NCBI GenBank assembly: GCA_021234155.1 | Contig: JAJEKV010000028.1 | Coordinates: 558,001 to 622,000, forward strand | DNA: 64,000 nt | Reading direction: 5' to 3' | Source: Isoetes taiwanensis | Taxonomy: Eukaryota; Streptophyta; Lycopodiopsida; Isoetales; Isoetaceae | In this document: piece after piece, positions 33,373-44,074 of the stretch | Layout: each line of letters begins with the position of its first letter | Position numbering within the stretch: position 1 is the stretch's first letter | Notes under the pieces: model-generated | The model's input: only the letters and a program-made list of their open reading frames with translations | Told to the model about the DNA's origin: nothing | The model's database searches: none | Program-made: the position numbers and the translations under genes

Positions 33373-35282
33373 GGATGGCTCTAAGGGGCAAGTCAAATAG
33401 GATGGATTTGACCCCATCTTGACTTGCATTGAAGGGTCCAAATTTCATGAGGTGGAATATCTTGTGTAATATGCCTCCATCCAATGGCCAAAAAAATTTA
33501 TAATACACCCCAAATGATTATAGAATCTCTACCATCTAAAACTTATGCTCCATCTCCTCCTTAAAGACTAGCCCCTTCATAGATGCTCGCTTTGTTGGGT
33601 GTGTGTGCAGGGTTGAAGCTGGCCAAAACTGTAAATGTTCTTTTTCTTGGGTGCAAGCACAAATTGGATTTAAGGTCGTCAGTCTGAACTCAGAGGCTTA
33701 GACATGGCTTCTAAAGGCTTAAAACCAGCCAACAAGAAAATGGTCAATTTTGCACTGAATGCATATGTATGAGTTTCAACCTGCACAAGTGCTAATCGGT
33801 GGTATCTCTAGAACATATTGACTAGAATGAACACACAAAACTCCTTGAATTTGTATAAAAGAATTACATGATATCCAATCTCATCTTTGATCTCTTAAAG
33901 CATACAACCAACTTCAATCATCATATAACCATATTTACTCGAAGAAAGAAGAGTTGAGAATATGGACTAAGACCTAACTGTAAAGTTTGCCTAGATTCTT
34001 GTTTTAACTCAAATTGTGTCATGTTATATGCCAAAAAGCGCCCAAAACCGTTGAAATGTTTACTGCATGGCTTTTTTCAAAGAATTAAAATGGCACATGA
34101 AGAGAAGGACACCACGACATTCATGAATTGAACATGGTAATTGGTGAAAGATTGAAAATGAACTTCATAACCATTCGTTAGTCCAAAGTTGGAGAAACCT
34201 TTTGTAACGAACAACGTTCTCTTTTTTCCATATTTTGGAAAAGTGGAAAACTACATCAGGATACAACATGAATTTAAAGTGTATTTTTACAAATTCTCTA
34301 ACTAACACAAAAGAAAAGGACTTTAATTTTCTCTACATAGATATGAAAAGGGACCTCATACTTTGGAGTATCCGAATTCCGAATGCCACATATACAGTTC
34401 GATACAATATATCTTCCTTTCATGACTACTTCAAACAAATACGCATGGCCCCCATTTTTTGCCAGCGGACTCTACCATAATAATTGCTGACTTCCTTTTG
34501 TTTATGCGATGCCGAAACAGTATGCAAATGCTTTTGAAACCAGCATAAAATGTGGGCAGGCAAAACTATAAATGGAACTCTATAAAAGTGTTCCCATTTT
34601 CTTTGGATGAATTATAGGACATAGTGCCTGTAAAAATCCAAACTTCCACTGAAACGAATGTGCTATATGACCTCCGTAATAATAAATCTCTAAACTTTGC
34701 TAGAAAGCCCTGACGGAGTACTAAGGAATTAGAGGTTGGGCATGGCCACATTGATACTAGGCTAATGCCATGAGCTACAACAAGCAGCCTAGAAGGTATC
34801 CTTTCAATCATTGCAATAATATTTCCACTGATCAGCCCTTTAAAAGATATGGCACAGCCATGATAACAGAAATTCTATTCAATAAAATGGTGACCTAAGA
34901 AAGAAAGAATAATTCCAGAGTTTATCTATGGTTTGAGTTCATACAAAAAGAATAATTTTTATAAATGAGTGGGCTGAAGAAACGAACCATTTTCAGAACA
35001 CTTGAAGGCCGCCCTTTTCAAGATTGTCTACGAATGCCTTTAAAGCAGCATGGTGGTGGCAGTCTGTTTTTTTTCAGTTCTTCTTCCATAGCAAAGGAAA
35101 GCTCTGTAACTAATGCTGGATTTATGGAATCAAGGTCTTATGACTATGGAATGCTGGAATAGGAGTGTGCGAGGCCATTCTATGGTTTGTTATATCTTCA
35201 AGCTTTAAGGTATGCAATTGAAGAACTCGAGGAAGCTTTAGGTGGAATGACATGCAAACGAAATTCATATCTGCGAACAATC
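33373..35282. other. Spacer, no gene seen
   Basis: Lies between the coiled-coil unit and the subtilase N-terminal fragment. I searched by eye for the subtilase GHGTHT block on the - strand and did not find it, so that exon is deleted or too decayed. Other open frames here have no family features. Confidence 0.4.
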
Positions 35283-35550
35283 TAGAAGAAAACAGACCAC
35301 AAAGGTTTGGCTTCCACGTCCCGGGCAGCGTAGGATGTTCGTTGAAGGTTTTGCTCTCGGGCCAAACCCTGTATCCAGCATTCCGATCACCACATTTTCA
35401 CCATGTTTAGACACAGGCGAGATCCCAGACGATGAGTTCAACCTTAGAAAACCAGGGCTATGCGTTGTATGCAATCGTTTGACGCCATCCGGGAACATCA
35501 TCACAAAGCCAGCCATCTTTTCCATGGACAATGTAGCTTCTGCCGGCGTC
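35283..35550 (-). pseudogene. Subtilase (S8 protease) fragment: propeptide end and start of catalytic domain
   Basis: On the - strand: ATLSMEKMAGFVMMFPDGVK (end of the I9 propeptide), then RLHTTHSPGFLRL (propeptide/catalytic junction, TTHSP type), then SKHGENVVIGMLDTG, which contains the catalytic Asp of the triad (IG.LDTG). After GPRAKPS the resemblance fades. No His or Ser blocks follow nearby. The matching mid-domain piece is at 26290-26490, on the same strand and in the right order. Plant subtilases are secreted serine proteases of the cell wall; no signal peptide is seen upstream here. Confidence 0.85.
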
Positions 35551-35631
35551 ATTAGCATGGACCGCAAGCAACGAAGCCGAAGCCGATGGACTGCAAGCAA
35601 CGAAGCCGAAGCCGGAGTCCTGAAGGGGGCT

Positions 35632-35994
35632 GACCGCCAGTTTACCGGCAACAGCCAGTTTGGAGCAGTCACAAGCATATCTTAAGCATATGTCGGCATA
35701 TACTTAAATATGCCATAAACCCACAAAAACGAGGGTTTGCCCCCTAGGGGCAACCCAAAAAAGACTTTTTGTTGCATGCCTCCTTTTTTTCTTGACTTTC
35801 ACTACAAGGTTGTGTGAAATGTAGACTTGTTTTTGGGTTGCCCCTAGGGGGCAAACCCTTGTTTATGTGGGTTTGTGGCATATCCTTGTTTATGTGGGTT
35901 TGTGGCATATCCTAGGTATGTGCTGGAATATGCCTAGTTTATGCTGGTGACTGCTCCAAACCCACTGTCGCCTGTAAACTGTAAACTGGCAGTC
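35632..35994. mobile_element. Foldback element (long terminal inverted repeats)
   Basis: Left arm 35632-35756 and right arm 35835-35994 are imperfect inverse complements over most of their length, sharing CCAGTTTAC, GTTTGGAGCAGTCAC, ATATGCCA.AAACCCAC and GGGTTTGCCCCCTAGGGGCA, around a 78-bp loop. The right arm carries an extra tandem copy of CTTGTTTATGTGGGTTTGTG (35858 and 35883). No clear TSD is visible. It lies between the subtilase fragment and the PLAT ORF and has no coding capacity: a foldback or large MITE. Confidence 0.7.
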
Positions 35995-36064
35995 TCATGC
36001 ATGCGTTCTAGATCCCAACGATCCAACCGGGTAACTGGCAGGGGCAGAGCGAATCTCAAATCTG

Positions 36065-36481
36065 ATGCTGGGCCATGTGCTTACACCTCATGCCAGGAAA
36101 TGTCATGATGCACATGTGAATGTTACATTTTATAATCGCCTTGGGCAGTCGATTCTTTTCGTAAATCTTAGGAATACCAGCAGGGATGAAGTAAATGAAT
36201 TTGATACAGAAGGAACATGCATGGGTAGTATTTGTGGGTTATCTGTCTCCCATGATAACATTGGCAACAAAGCTGAATGGTATTTCGAGTATGTTCAGGT
36301 TAATAAAGATGGATTCTCTGCCATTAGGTTTGATATAAACACTTGGATTGCCGAAAATGGTACTGTTAGCTGGCAACCCAACTCTTCTCTTACTGTTGAT
36401 ATTAACATCTGCTACTCCAGATATGATGAAAATACCTGCATTGGTCTCCTTGTGGAACGACACGTTTGTGAAAAGTTATAG
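36065..36481 (+). CDS. PLAT/LH2-like domain protein (ATS3/PLAT plant-stress type), partial
   Basis: 139 codons, + strand. Key segment: GSICGLSVSHDNIGNKAEWY, FEYVQVN, then AIRFDINTWIAENG and LTVDINIC. This follows the plant PLAT/ATS3 pattern (PVC.LNLTSDG.G.H.GWYCEYVEVT...F.V..WLA....L.A...C), including the paired cysteines. Such proteins are small, secreted or ER-associated, lipid/membrane-binding by fold and linked to stress. The start is uncertain: MLGHVLTPHARKCHD shows no clear signal peptide, and a foldback element ends only 70 bp upstream, so the true 5' exon may have been displaced. Confidence 0.55.
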   Translation: MLGHVLTPHARKCHDAHVNVTFYNRLGQSILFVNLRNTSRDEVNEFDTEGTCMGSICGLSVSHDNIGNKAEWYFEYVQVNKDGFSAIRFDINTWIAENGTVSWQPNSSLTVDINICYSRYDENTCIGLLVERHVCEKL

Positions 36482-36503
36482 TAGAGAAAACTCAATACCG
36501 ATT

Positions 36504-37141
36504 ATGTCAAAAATATACCTTGGTCTTCTGCTTGGAGTTTTCCTCCCAGCCTACTGTGCATATGCACAAGATGGGGACCAAAATGTGACAACCTACACTG
36601 TAGGGGGCATCAGGGATAGTCTAAAGGCATTAATTATGCGGATTGGGGTGCAAACATTAGCTTCAATGCTGGGGACTCCCTGAGTAAGTTTTTCCTGCTT
36701 CACATTGTTAAAATGTTTTCGTCCTTGATGGGTGCCTACCTAAAACTTTTTGCTTCCACTCTGCCACAGGATTAGTCTTTGATAATTCTACATATGACCT
36801 GGTAGAAGTGAACTTGGAATAATTCAATGTTGGGGACTCCCTAAGTAAGTTTTTCCAGCTTCACACTATTAAAATGTTTTCGTGCTTGATGGATGCCTAA
36901 ACCTTTTTGCTTCCACTCCGCCACATGATTCATCTTTGATAATTCTACATACGATTTGGTAGAAGTGAACTTGGATGGATTATACCACTGATGTCACATA
37001 CTCAATGGCAATATGACCTTCATACTTACAGAAGCAAAGACTATTATTATATCTGCACGAAAGAAACATTATGCTCAGCATCTGGTATGAAGATAGCAGT
37101 CACTTCTGGGACTTCCCCTCCTAATTCGAGTTCTAAATGAC
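36504..37141 (+). pseudogene. Phytocyanin (plastocyanin-like cupredoxin) gene with internal duplication
   Basis: Starts with a good signal peptide (MSKIYLGLLLGVFLPAYCAY, then AQDG) at 36504. Cupredoxin pieces: TTYTVGG, INYADWGANISFNAGDSL ending at a donor near 36689, then LVFDNSTYDLVEVN after an acceptor near 36772, then NGNMTFILTEAKTYYYIC and GMKIAVTSGTSPPNSSSK-stop at 37141. The expected blue-copper region with its His/Cys ligands is altered: Ser-Thr-Tyr replaces the usual His near DNSTYDLVEVN, so an early-nodulin-like, non-copper type is likely. The intron plus the following exon are duplicated (see repeat entry) and the frame is lost near 36990, so I call it a pseudogene or a gene needing transcript evidence. 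Confidence 0.7.
36658..36980 (+). repeat. Tandem duplication inside the phytocyanin gene
   Basis: A unit of about 160 bp beginning TTCAATGCTGGGGACTCCCT (36658-36677), running through the intron and ending at GTAGAAGTGAACTTGGA, is repeated from about 36824 with a few substitutions and small deletions. In the second unit the acceptor CCACAGG has become CCACATG, so splicing to that exon is probably lost. Confidence 0.8.
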
Positions 37142-39189
37142 TTCAGGTGCATTTCATGACGTAATAGTGCCCATTGCTTTGCATATGACATTGTCTTTTG
37201 CATTTTGTGACAGGGAGACAAAGCGGATGGTTGGAGAGAAACAGATGCCAGTCTTTGTGCATAGTGTTCCTCTAATTCAACATTCCTGGGCAATAACAAA
37301 GGCAATAGCTCGAGGGGTTCTGCAGTAGTTTTATTCTGGAAAATTACAAGGTCAGAAAATCTTTATCCAATTTCAGCCCCTTACATACAGATCTTTTATC
37401 ATAAAATGAGATGCTCCAGGAAAAGCAGATTGAAGTTTATACATCAGGGACCCATATTGAAGGTGATGTATTGGAGCTCATATCTCATCATGAGATTGAA
37501 GGTAAGCAGGTTAGCATCAAACCTGCACTTTTGGGGACTGTACATGTAGGCAATGTCTAATATACATGAGGCCTGTAAGACAGATGGAGGGCATATGGTG
37601 AATGATGACATTCTAAATGCAGCTGCAGACCTGCCCAACAGCATTGATGATCATGTGGAAATTTTTTAACTTGATAGTCATGGTATGGTGTCAACCTAGA
37701 AGGTGCTAAGAGGAAAGAAAATGCTTTTGAAAGTATTGAAGTTACACTGACAAACTCTTCTGCAGATAGTCACATTGATTGTATAATAGCCATAGTTCAG
37801 CAGTCCTTTTAACAACCTGATCAAATATCGTATGAAGGAAAGCAGGGTGTGCATTCAATGCAAGAGCATCTTGATGTGCTGATTATTGAGAAAGAGGAGA
37901 CCGTTTGCAAGGTGAACCTAGAGGGTAAAAGTCTGAGGCAAATCAAGAAGATTGCATAGAGCTATCAAAGAAATGTCGTGTTAATAGATTCATGATAAAA
38001 ACATCTATATTTATCTCCTTTTTAGCAGTGATTATTCATGGCAGCATTTTTGTTATTAATGAGTCAGGTATAAGCTGAAAAACAATGAAGAAACTGAAGC
38101 TGCAAAGAAGCAGCTCCAAGATAGGCGCCCCTTTGTTGGACGAGGAAGGTACACATCCATTACATTACTCATATCAACAGCTAAAAGAAAATAAGAGGCT
38201 CTGTAAAGTTATTTCTTTCTTGCATGTTGCAGATCTCAGTCTAGCATTCCATCAAGCTACAGTGCTGACTATTTCCAATAGGGAAATATGCAGAAAAACT
38301 TCGGAGAGGTATGCTTGTCTTATAAATTTAGTCATGTTAAAAAATGGTCTTGTAATGCAACTTTGTGGTTGTGCATGCACATTAGACCGTGGAATAGGTG
38401 TTCTACTGAAGCTGTTTCTGGGGACATGGGTAACAGGCGACAGGCTGCAACAGATGAAATTATGCTTGAAAGGGTCCGGAACGGAAACATGAAAGAAGCC
38501 GTCTTATGAGGCGCTGATGCAGACATTGATGGTGGCACCAGAGCATTACAATGTTCTTATAATGCTTCAATATGCTAGGGCCTGCAATTGATCGTAATTC
38601 TAGACTACCAACTTCAGCACTCCCTGCACACAACAGGTTTGTTTAGAAAGCTTTCTAAACTGTGAATGGATGACATCAGCAGCCTGCAAATGCTTTTACA
38701 TTTCTGGCGAGAAGTAATGAAGTGCTATCTAATATGAACCAGCAATAGTATTTAATTCGTTGCTCTCAAAGGGAATATTTATAGCACACCATGTATTTGC
38801 TCAGTTTAGCTCATTATTCTTAATTCCTGTAACAAATACAAATCAATATCAATTGGGGGCATGGAAAATAAATATCTTCAGAAGAAAAAGGAAGGGAACA
38901 TCAGGCTATGAATAGGGATGTTGACTCCAGATAGAGCAAAGCTAGACTGAATTGTATGGATGGGGTCTGGAATTTTGCCAAAGTTAATAAAAGTAGTATG
39001 ATTGCGACTCGCTCCTAAGAAAATTCAAAATGACTAGCAATATGTTGAAGTCCCAGCACACTCTCTTAGCACCAAAAAGTCTAATTAAGCTTCTCAAAAG
39101 TCTAACTGGATGACGTGAATTGCCAGCAGATAGATGTTGGCAAGAATTGTGAAGCACTGCAACAGAATTGTGTCAAGGTGGATAACTTG
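37142..39189. other. Region with decayed coding traces, unassigned
   Basis: Open frames at 37137-37328 and 38085-38492 (+) have coding-like composition and sit next to possible splice sites (for example GAAG|GTAAGC near 37500), suggesting an old intron-containing gene. None shows a motif I can name. I would not annotate a product. Confidence 0.35.
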
Positions 39190-39720
39190 TCTTTGACAGA
39201 GTTTTGAATGCCTATGCATGTTTGTGGTTTCGAGGACAAGGGAAACATGTACATTCAAAGATCTTAAGATATGAAGGCGAATTAGATGTTTTCCTTGGTA
39301 GTGCTTTTGAAGACACGTATGCAAATGTGCAAGCATATGTGATGCAAGCAATGTGTTTGAACATATGCCTGTGCATGATGTAGTATCAAGGAATGCATTG
39401 ATTGCTGGATATGGGCAATTTAGTGGCAACGAAGCCATGAAGCTGATGAAGCAAATGGAAAAGGAAAATGTTATGCAAACATCTCTACATTCATCGCTAT
39501 TCTTGCTGCATGCATCCATGTCGCGCTATTGAAGGAGGGCTGCTATTACTTTCTTATTATGAGGGTTGTTATTACTTTCTTATTATGACTGAAGGCCATA
39601 GCATCATGCCAATCTCTGAGCATTATGCTGGTCTTATTGACATCCCTGGACGTTATGAAGCAGAGGCGGCCAGAAGGTCATGGACTCTATGCCTTTTGAA
39701 GCTGGCACATCAGTTCTCTT
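39190..39720 (+). pseudogene. Pentatricopeptide repeat (PPR) protein pseudogene
   Basis: PLS-type PPR motifs in order but in shifting frames: VLNAYACLWFRGQGKHVHSK, ILRYEGELDVFLGSA, then KCASICDASNVFEHMPVHDV, VSRNALIAGYGQFSGNEAMK (Trp of the usual VSWNALIAGY changed to Arg), then TEGHSIMPISEHYAGLIDIPG. Such proteins bind organellar RNA and direct editing or splicing. Frame changes near 39310 and 39480 and missing repeats on both sides show that only two or three repeats survive. It has no intron, like most PPR genes. Confidence 0.8.
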
Positions 39721-41207
39721 TGCATGTACAACTTAAACTGCACATGTGCTTAGAAATTGACAAATTTGCTTTCTTGACAACTTGATTATGTTGGACACAA
39801 GTTATTGGTTCGCTCTAGACGTTATAAAAACGCCTGATTCACAACAATGCTGTCCTGGAAAGCATCTTGTTGTTTATTTATTGATGGCCACAATCTCACC
39901 CACACGTTGAGCAGTAATCTCACTTGCATCAAAATGCTGAAGAATCATTTAACGTTAGCCACATCTCCATGAATTTCACAACACTGGCAAAACTTTTGAT
40001 GCACTTGCTAGTTTCTTATAATTACTAGAAAGTGTGCTCGGCATTTTCTTCAGTGAGAGTTCTAAAATTGATAATATAATATCACCGCATATCAAGCGTG
40101 ACTACGTTCTCGGGCATGAGTTGGAGCAGATTAAAATGGTGTTCTAATATTAAGAATGTTGTATAGGGAGGAGAGGCAAGTGTAAAAACGGTAAGTGTGC
40201 TAAAATAATACTGTCTCAGAAATTTACGCTTTACAAATAGTTGAGTTTTGGAAAAAAGGATTTTCATCTGGCCACCACCAGCTGACCTAACAGTGGTGCT
40301 GGCGGCCCTCCAAAACGAAAATTTCTCCTCTCAAAATTCTCCACCGAAAAATAGGGGCTTGAAACTTTGCTCCAAATTTGTCTTTACGGCTTCGTTGGTG
40401 GCGTCACTTAGCAGCAGAGGAACGAGAGATCGACAAGAGATCAACAGAACGTTTTGTGATAAAAAAAACACCTCGAATAAGGGCGCAATTTCAAGCCCAT
40501 TCTTTGTTAGTAGACCTTCAAAATCTGAATTATGTACTTAGGAAAGTTCAGGTTGAGAAAATTCCACGAGGGAATTTCCTCAGGTGGCGACGAGACGACG
40601 CCCAAGCGACGAAGTCGCACCACCGAGTCTGGTGGATGCCGAGGGAATATTCTTGAGAAAGGGAACTAAACATCACTTGAAGGTTTGATTTAAGCCACTT
40701 TAGCTTCAACTTCATCCTATTTTAAAATTGTTAGACTGGGAATGCAAGAGGAATGAAGATAAACTTTACCTATATGCAGAGCAGAGCACAGTGGTCGATG
40801 TCTCGATGCATCAATGCTTTCACAGACCCTTGATGCTTCGCTATCCTCTTTGAATACACAATACTTTGCATTTTCACAAAAAGGTGCCTTTATATTTGAA
40901 AAGGGCAAAAAGTGCCATAAATAAAAATGGTGGAGGAGCAAGTCTTGCAACCATCGTCAAGTAAAACTCTATTGCTCGTCCTCGCTCCTTTCACATCCCA
41001 TTAACTAGTGCGATAGTGCAGATAGAATCATCTACCGGCACCAAATGCGCAGCAAGAGGGGATTCTGTTGGCATGCCCAATTCGAAGTCAACAAAAGCGA
41101 TCTAGAAATGAACTTATTTGTTCGCTGCTCCTGGAAACGAGATACATGTGCTCGTTCTAATCCAATATGGGAATTTGCTATGAGCAACATCTAACAGTTA
41201 CAGGGCA
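39721..41207. other. Spacer, no gene recognised
   Basis: Open frames at 40248-40656 (+) lack family features. Nothing else structured was noticed. Confidence 0.35.
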
Positions 41208-41890
41208 TTGAATGTGGACATCCTGGACGAACATGCAATGCACACAATCACGGTAACTGCTGACGAGGAACAAGGCGTAGAATTGCAAACCGTGTTAAGA
41301 ACAGGCTTTTGGGTCTCCATACGTAATTTCATTGTGAGGAAGAGAAATCTGTTGTATGAGTTCAGGGATTATGTGAACGCCATAAAGATTCTAAGGAACA
41401 CCGAGGTGGCATTTATTGAAGGACCCGGAGTTCTGCTTTCCTTATTGCCCACAGATGGTGCAAACATTCTCTCACTGTTAAGCATGACCCATGACCAACC
41501 TACACACGTCAACCTGCTAGTTGTTATTGTCAGGGTCAAAGAACATGGGATGTTCCCTTGTTTTCTAGTCGCAGACGGGTATGGCAAAAAGGATATTGCA
41601 GAATTGAAGTTCTGGCCTAAACAGGGACATCTGTTTGAGAAGCTCAAATGCTTGTTTATTTTAAGGTGTAAACCCATTGCCTTATTCAAGACCTTGAAGG
41701 TAAGTATATTCCGTAGTCAAACTAGTTTAACACTGCGGAGGCTACAATGGCATTCAAGATTGTAGTGAACGCAGTACCAAGCTCGTTTTCGGATGAATTA
41801 TGGTCTCCAGACGATGACGTAGTGGCGACACTCACAAACAAATTCTTTGCAACACACGTTCTAGACAATACCAAGGCATATGTTTTGCTG
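41208..41890 (+). CDS. Unrecognised protein, possible OB-fold-like segment, probably exon(s) of a larger gene
   Basis: The frame 41208-41765 (185 codons) is coding-like: VELQTVLRTGFWVSIRNFIV, ILRNTEVAFIEGPGVLLSLL, HVNLLVVIVRVKEHGMFPCF, LVADGYGKKDIAELKFWPKQ. Alternating hydrophobic strands around VNLLVVIVRVKE...CFLVADGYGKKDIAELKFW recall an OB-fold of single-strand DNA-binding proteins, but I cannot assign a family. It continues in another frame as MAFKIVVNAVPSSFSDELWS from 41747; GGTAAGT at 41699 is a possible donor, so an intron or a frameshift lies between them. No stop-free single ORF covers both parts. Confidence 0.35.
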
Positions 41891-42179
41891 TGTAACCTAA
41901 GTCAAAATTGTCCTTGCTTGTCATCTTTTTTCATACGACTTTTTACACTTGTCCTTATGCTTCTACAATACTTCTTCCATGCCGAGCACCAGACATTTCT
42001 TCAAGCCAATTCCCATAAAGCCATGGTATCAAGTATTCTACTGTCTAGAAGTAGCGATTTGAATTAATTGTCAAAACATGCCTTTCAACTATGATTTACA
42101 CTTCACCCTCCGGCCATGAAGGGCAACCCTCCGTGCGCAACACCTTGTTTAATGTCTTTTTTTTTAAGACTTTATTTTG

Positions 42180-42620
42180 CATGGTAAAAGGGCCCCTGCA
42201 AGGCCTGCAGCCTTCAATTTCCAACCCTTGTTCTCTACATCAACCCCACATTAGAACGGAGCCTGCAACGTTACCTGCGCAGCCATCTGCTCATGAAAAG
42301 CGCAGACTCATTGCCTCGATCTGCAAGGGGCACACCATCTCTGAATTGAGACGGGTCGTTGTACTAGGGAGCTACGCCAGGACAGACTTTCTCAACGTTG
42401 CCAAGCAGATGCCGTTGAGGATGAATGTCACACCCTTCAGAGCTACCCATCATATAATCAGATTCAAACACGTTACGCTGAGCTGATCAGGCCCAGCAAC
42501 CCTTACATATGATATTGGGCATGACTTTAGTACGGACACTAGCATCGTACCTCCAGCCATGGACATGCGGGATCAATTATGTCCAGGAGCAATCACCTGA
42601 CATGCATCTCATAAGGTTGC
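42180..42620 (+). mobile_element. Strongly degenerate LINE family A fragment
   Basis: Translated pieces in several frames follow the C-terminal LINE region: YINPTLERSLQRYLRSHLLM, KRRLIASICKGHTISELRRV, VEDECHTLQSYPSYNQIQTR, VRTLASYLQ. Order and spacing equal the copies at 19.9 and 24.3 kb, but with many frameshifts, and the cysteine/histidine motif is eroded. No microsatellite tail is left. This is the oldest family A copy in the window. Confidence 0.65.
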
Positions 42621-43900
42621 AAAATTGTCACGATACTAAGATTTGGGCAATGGTGGGCCGAAGAAAGGGGGTTTCTGTGTTTGTTGTGGATTTTCTCTAA
42701 GGTCTAAAATTAGATGTTCCTTATATGCACATGCTTTTCTATGCTTGCAAGGTCTGCGGCTTGGCCAGAGTTTTTTTGGACACATGCAGCGGCCGATGCT
42801 TAGTATTCACGAGGGCAGGCATTATATTCCAAAGAAAGATGTGGTGGAAAAAAGACTGTCCTCTGTTTCTAATTTTGCAGGATAAAGCCGGCCTGATGGA
42901 CTATAGATCCAGCACTTCTTTTCTGTTGTGGCCTCTATTTTGAGTTTTGTACGGCAGAGCCAGCCTTGTTGGACTGTATTTCAACCATTGGCGAGGTTTA
43001 CAAGCTCAACCATTGGCGAGGTTTACAAGCTCTGCTTTAGATTATGCAGCACAAGTTCGGCCTTATGCACTGGATTTCACGCACTCCAGTCGCAGGTAGA
43101 GCTTCAGATATAGACGAACGGATAGAATGGGCCAGTTGACGTGGAATCACTCTTAGATTCATTCAAGCATTAATGCCACCCGAGTTTAGGCGCATGCTGA
43201 GCCCAGTTGGGTGGTTTGGAGGTTCAGAGCGAATGAACGCGACCTCCTGTGCTGACTGCAAAAACATTTTTTTTCTTCCTTTGCAATGGTTGGTGAACCT
43301 GTATTTGCCATTCTCATACATATTTTTATATGTACATACATACACTAGGGAGCGCTCAAGTATAAGGGGTGTGAGGTGTATATTTGTGGACCCTAGATCT
43401 GGCATATTTGTTAAAATATGCCAAAATCCAATAAACCTTAAAAAACACAATAAGGTAAGGAGTGAACAATAAGGAGTGAACAAGCACTAATGCATGGCAA
43501 TGTGTTTTGTATATTTTATACATGTTTTTCTTCCCAGTCTTTTTCCTGGAAAAATGAAAGACACGTGTTGCGGAATCCAGGAATAAACGTGAGACCAGTG
43601 TAGAAAATGCCATTGGCAGTCGAACTACAATAATAAAAACTGGGAGGAAACGCGTTTATGGCTTCATCGTTGGAGACTCCTTTGTGAAAGTGCTGGGAAT
43701 TCTTGTCTCTCTGGCGGCTGCTATTTGCTAAATTCTTTGGAAATGAACCTTGAGCAGCATGAGACAACCCAATAATCAGCATTTGGATCTAAAATTAATT
43801 AGCATTTTAATTAGCGCCGATCTAAAAGTGGATCAGCACTCAGCAGGGGATTCAGCTGCTTACTATGGCTGATGAAAAAGGTCGGGCCTTTCTACTATGC
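42621..43900. other. Spacer, no gene seen
   Basis: A short direct repeat (ACCATTGGCGAGGTTTACAA, 42985-43004 and 43008-43032) is present. Open frames on both strands show no recognisable product. Confidence 0.35.
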
Positions 43901-43906
43901 TGTTTT

Positions 43907-43915
43907 TATAAATAG
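43907..43915 (+). promoter_or_regulatory. Candidate TATA box of the annexin gene
   Basis: TATAAATAG lies 160 bp upstream of the annexin ATG at 44075. A start about 30 nt downstream would give a 5' UTR of roughly 130 nt, a normal arrangement. Sequence-only prediction. Confidence 0.5.
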
Positions 43916-44074
43916 TTACTAATGATAAGACAAAAAAAAAGGACCCACTTCAGGCGCGTGATACAGGCACTACAAAACCCGTTGCGTGTCGCCTTCTTCC
44001 AACCCAACACTCTTAAACGCGCAATTTACAGCAGAATTCTTTGCTAACCTCCTTTGGAAGAAGACGAAGAAGAT

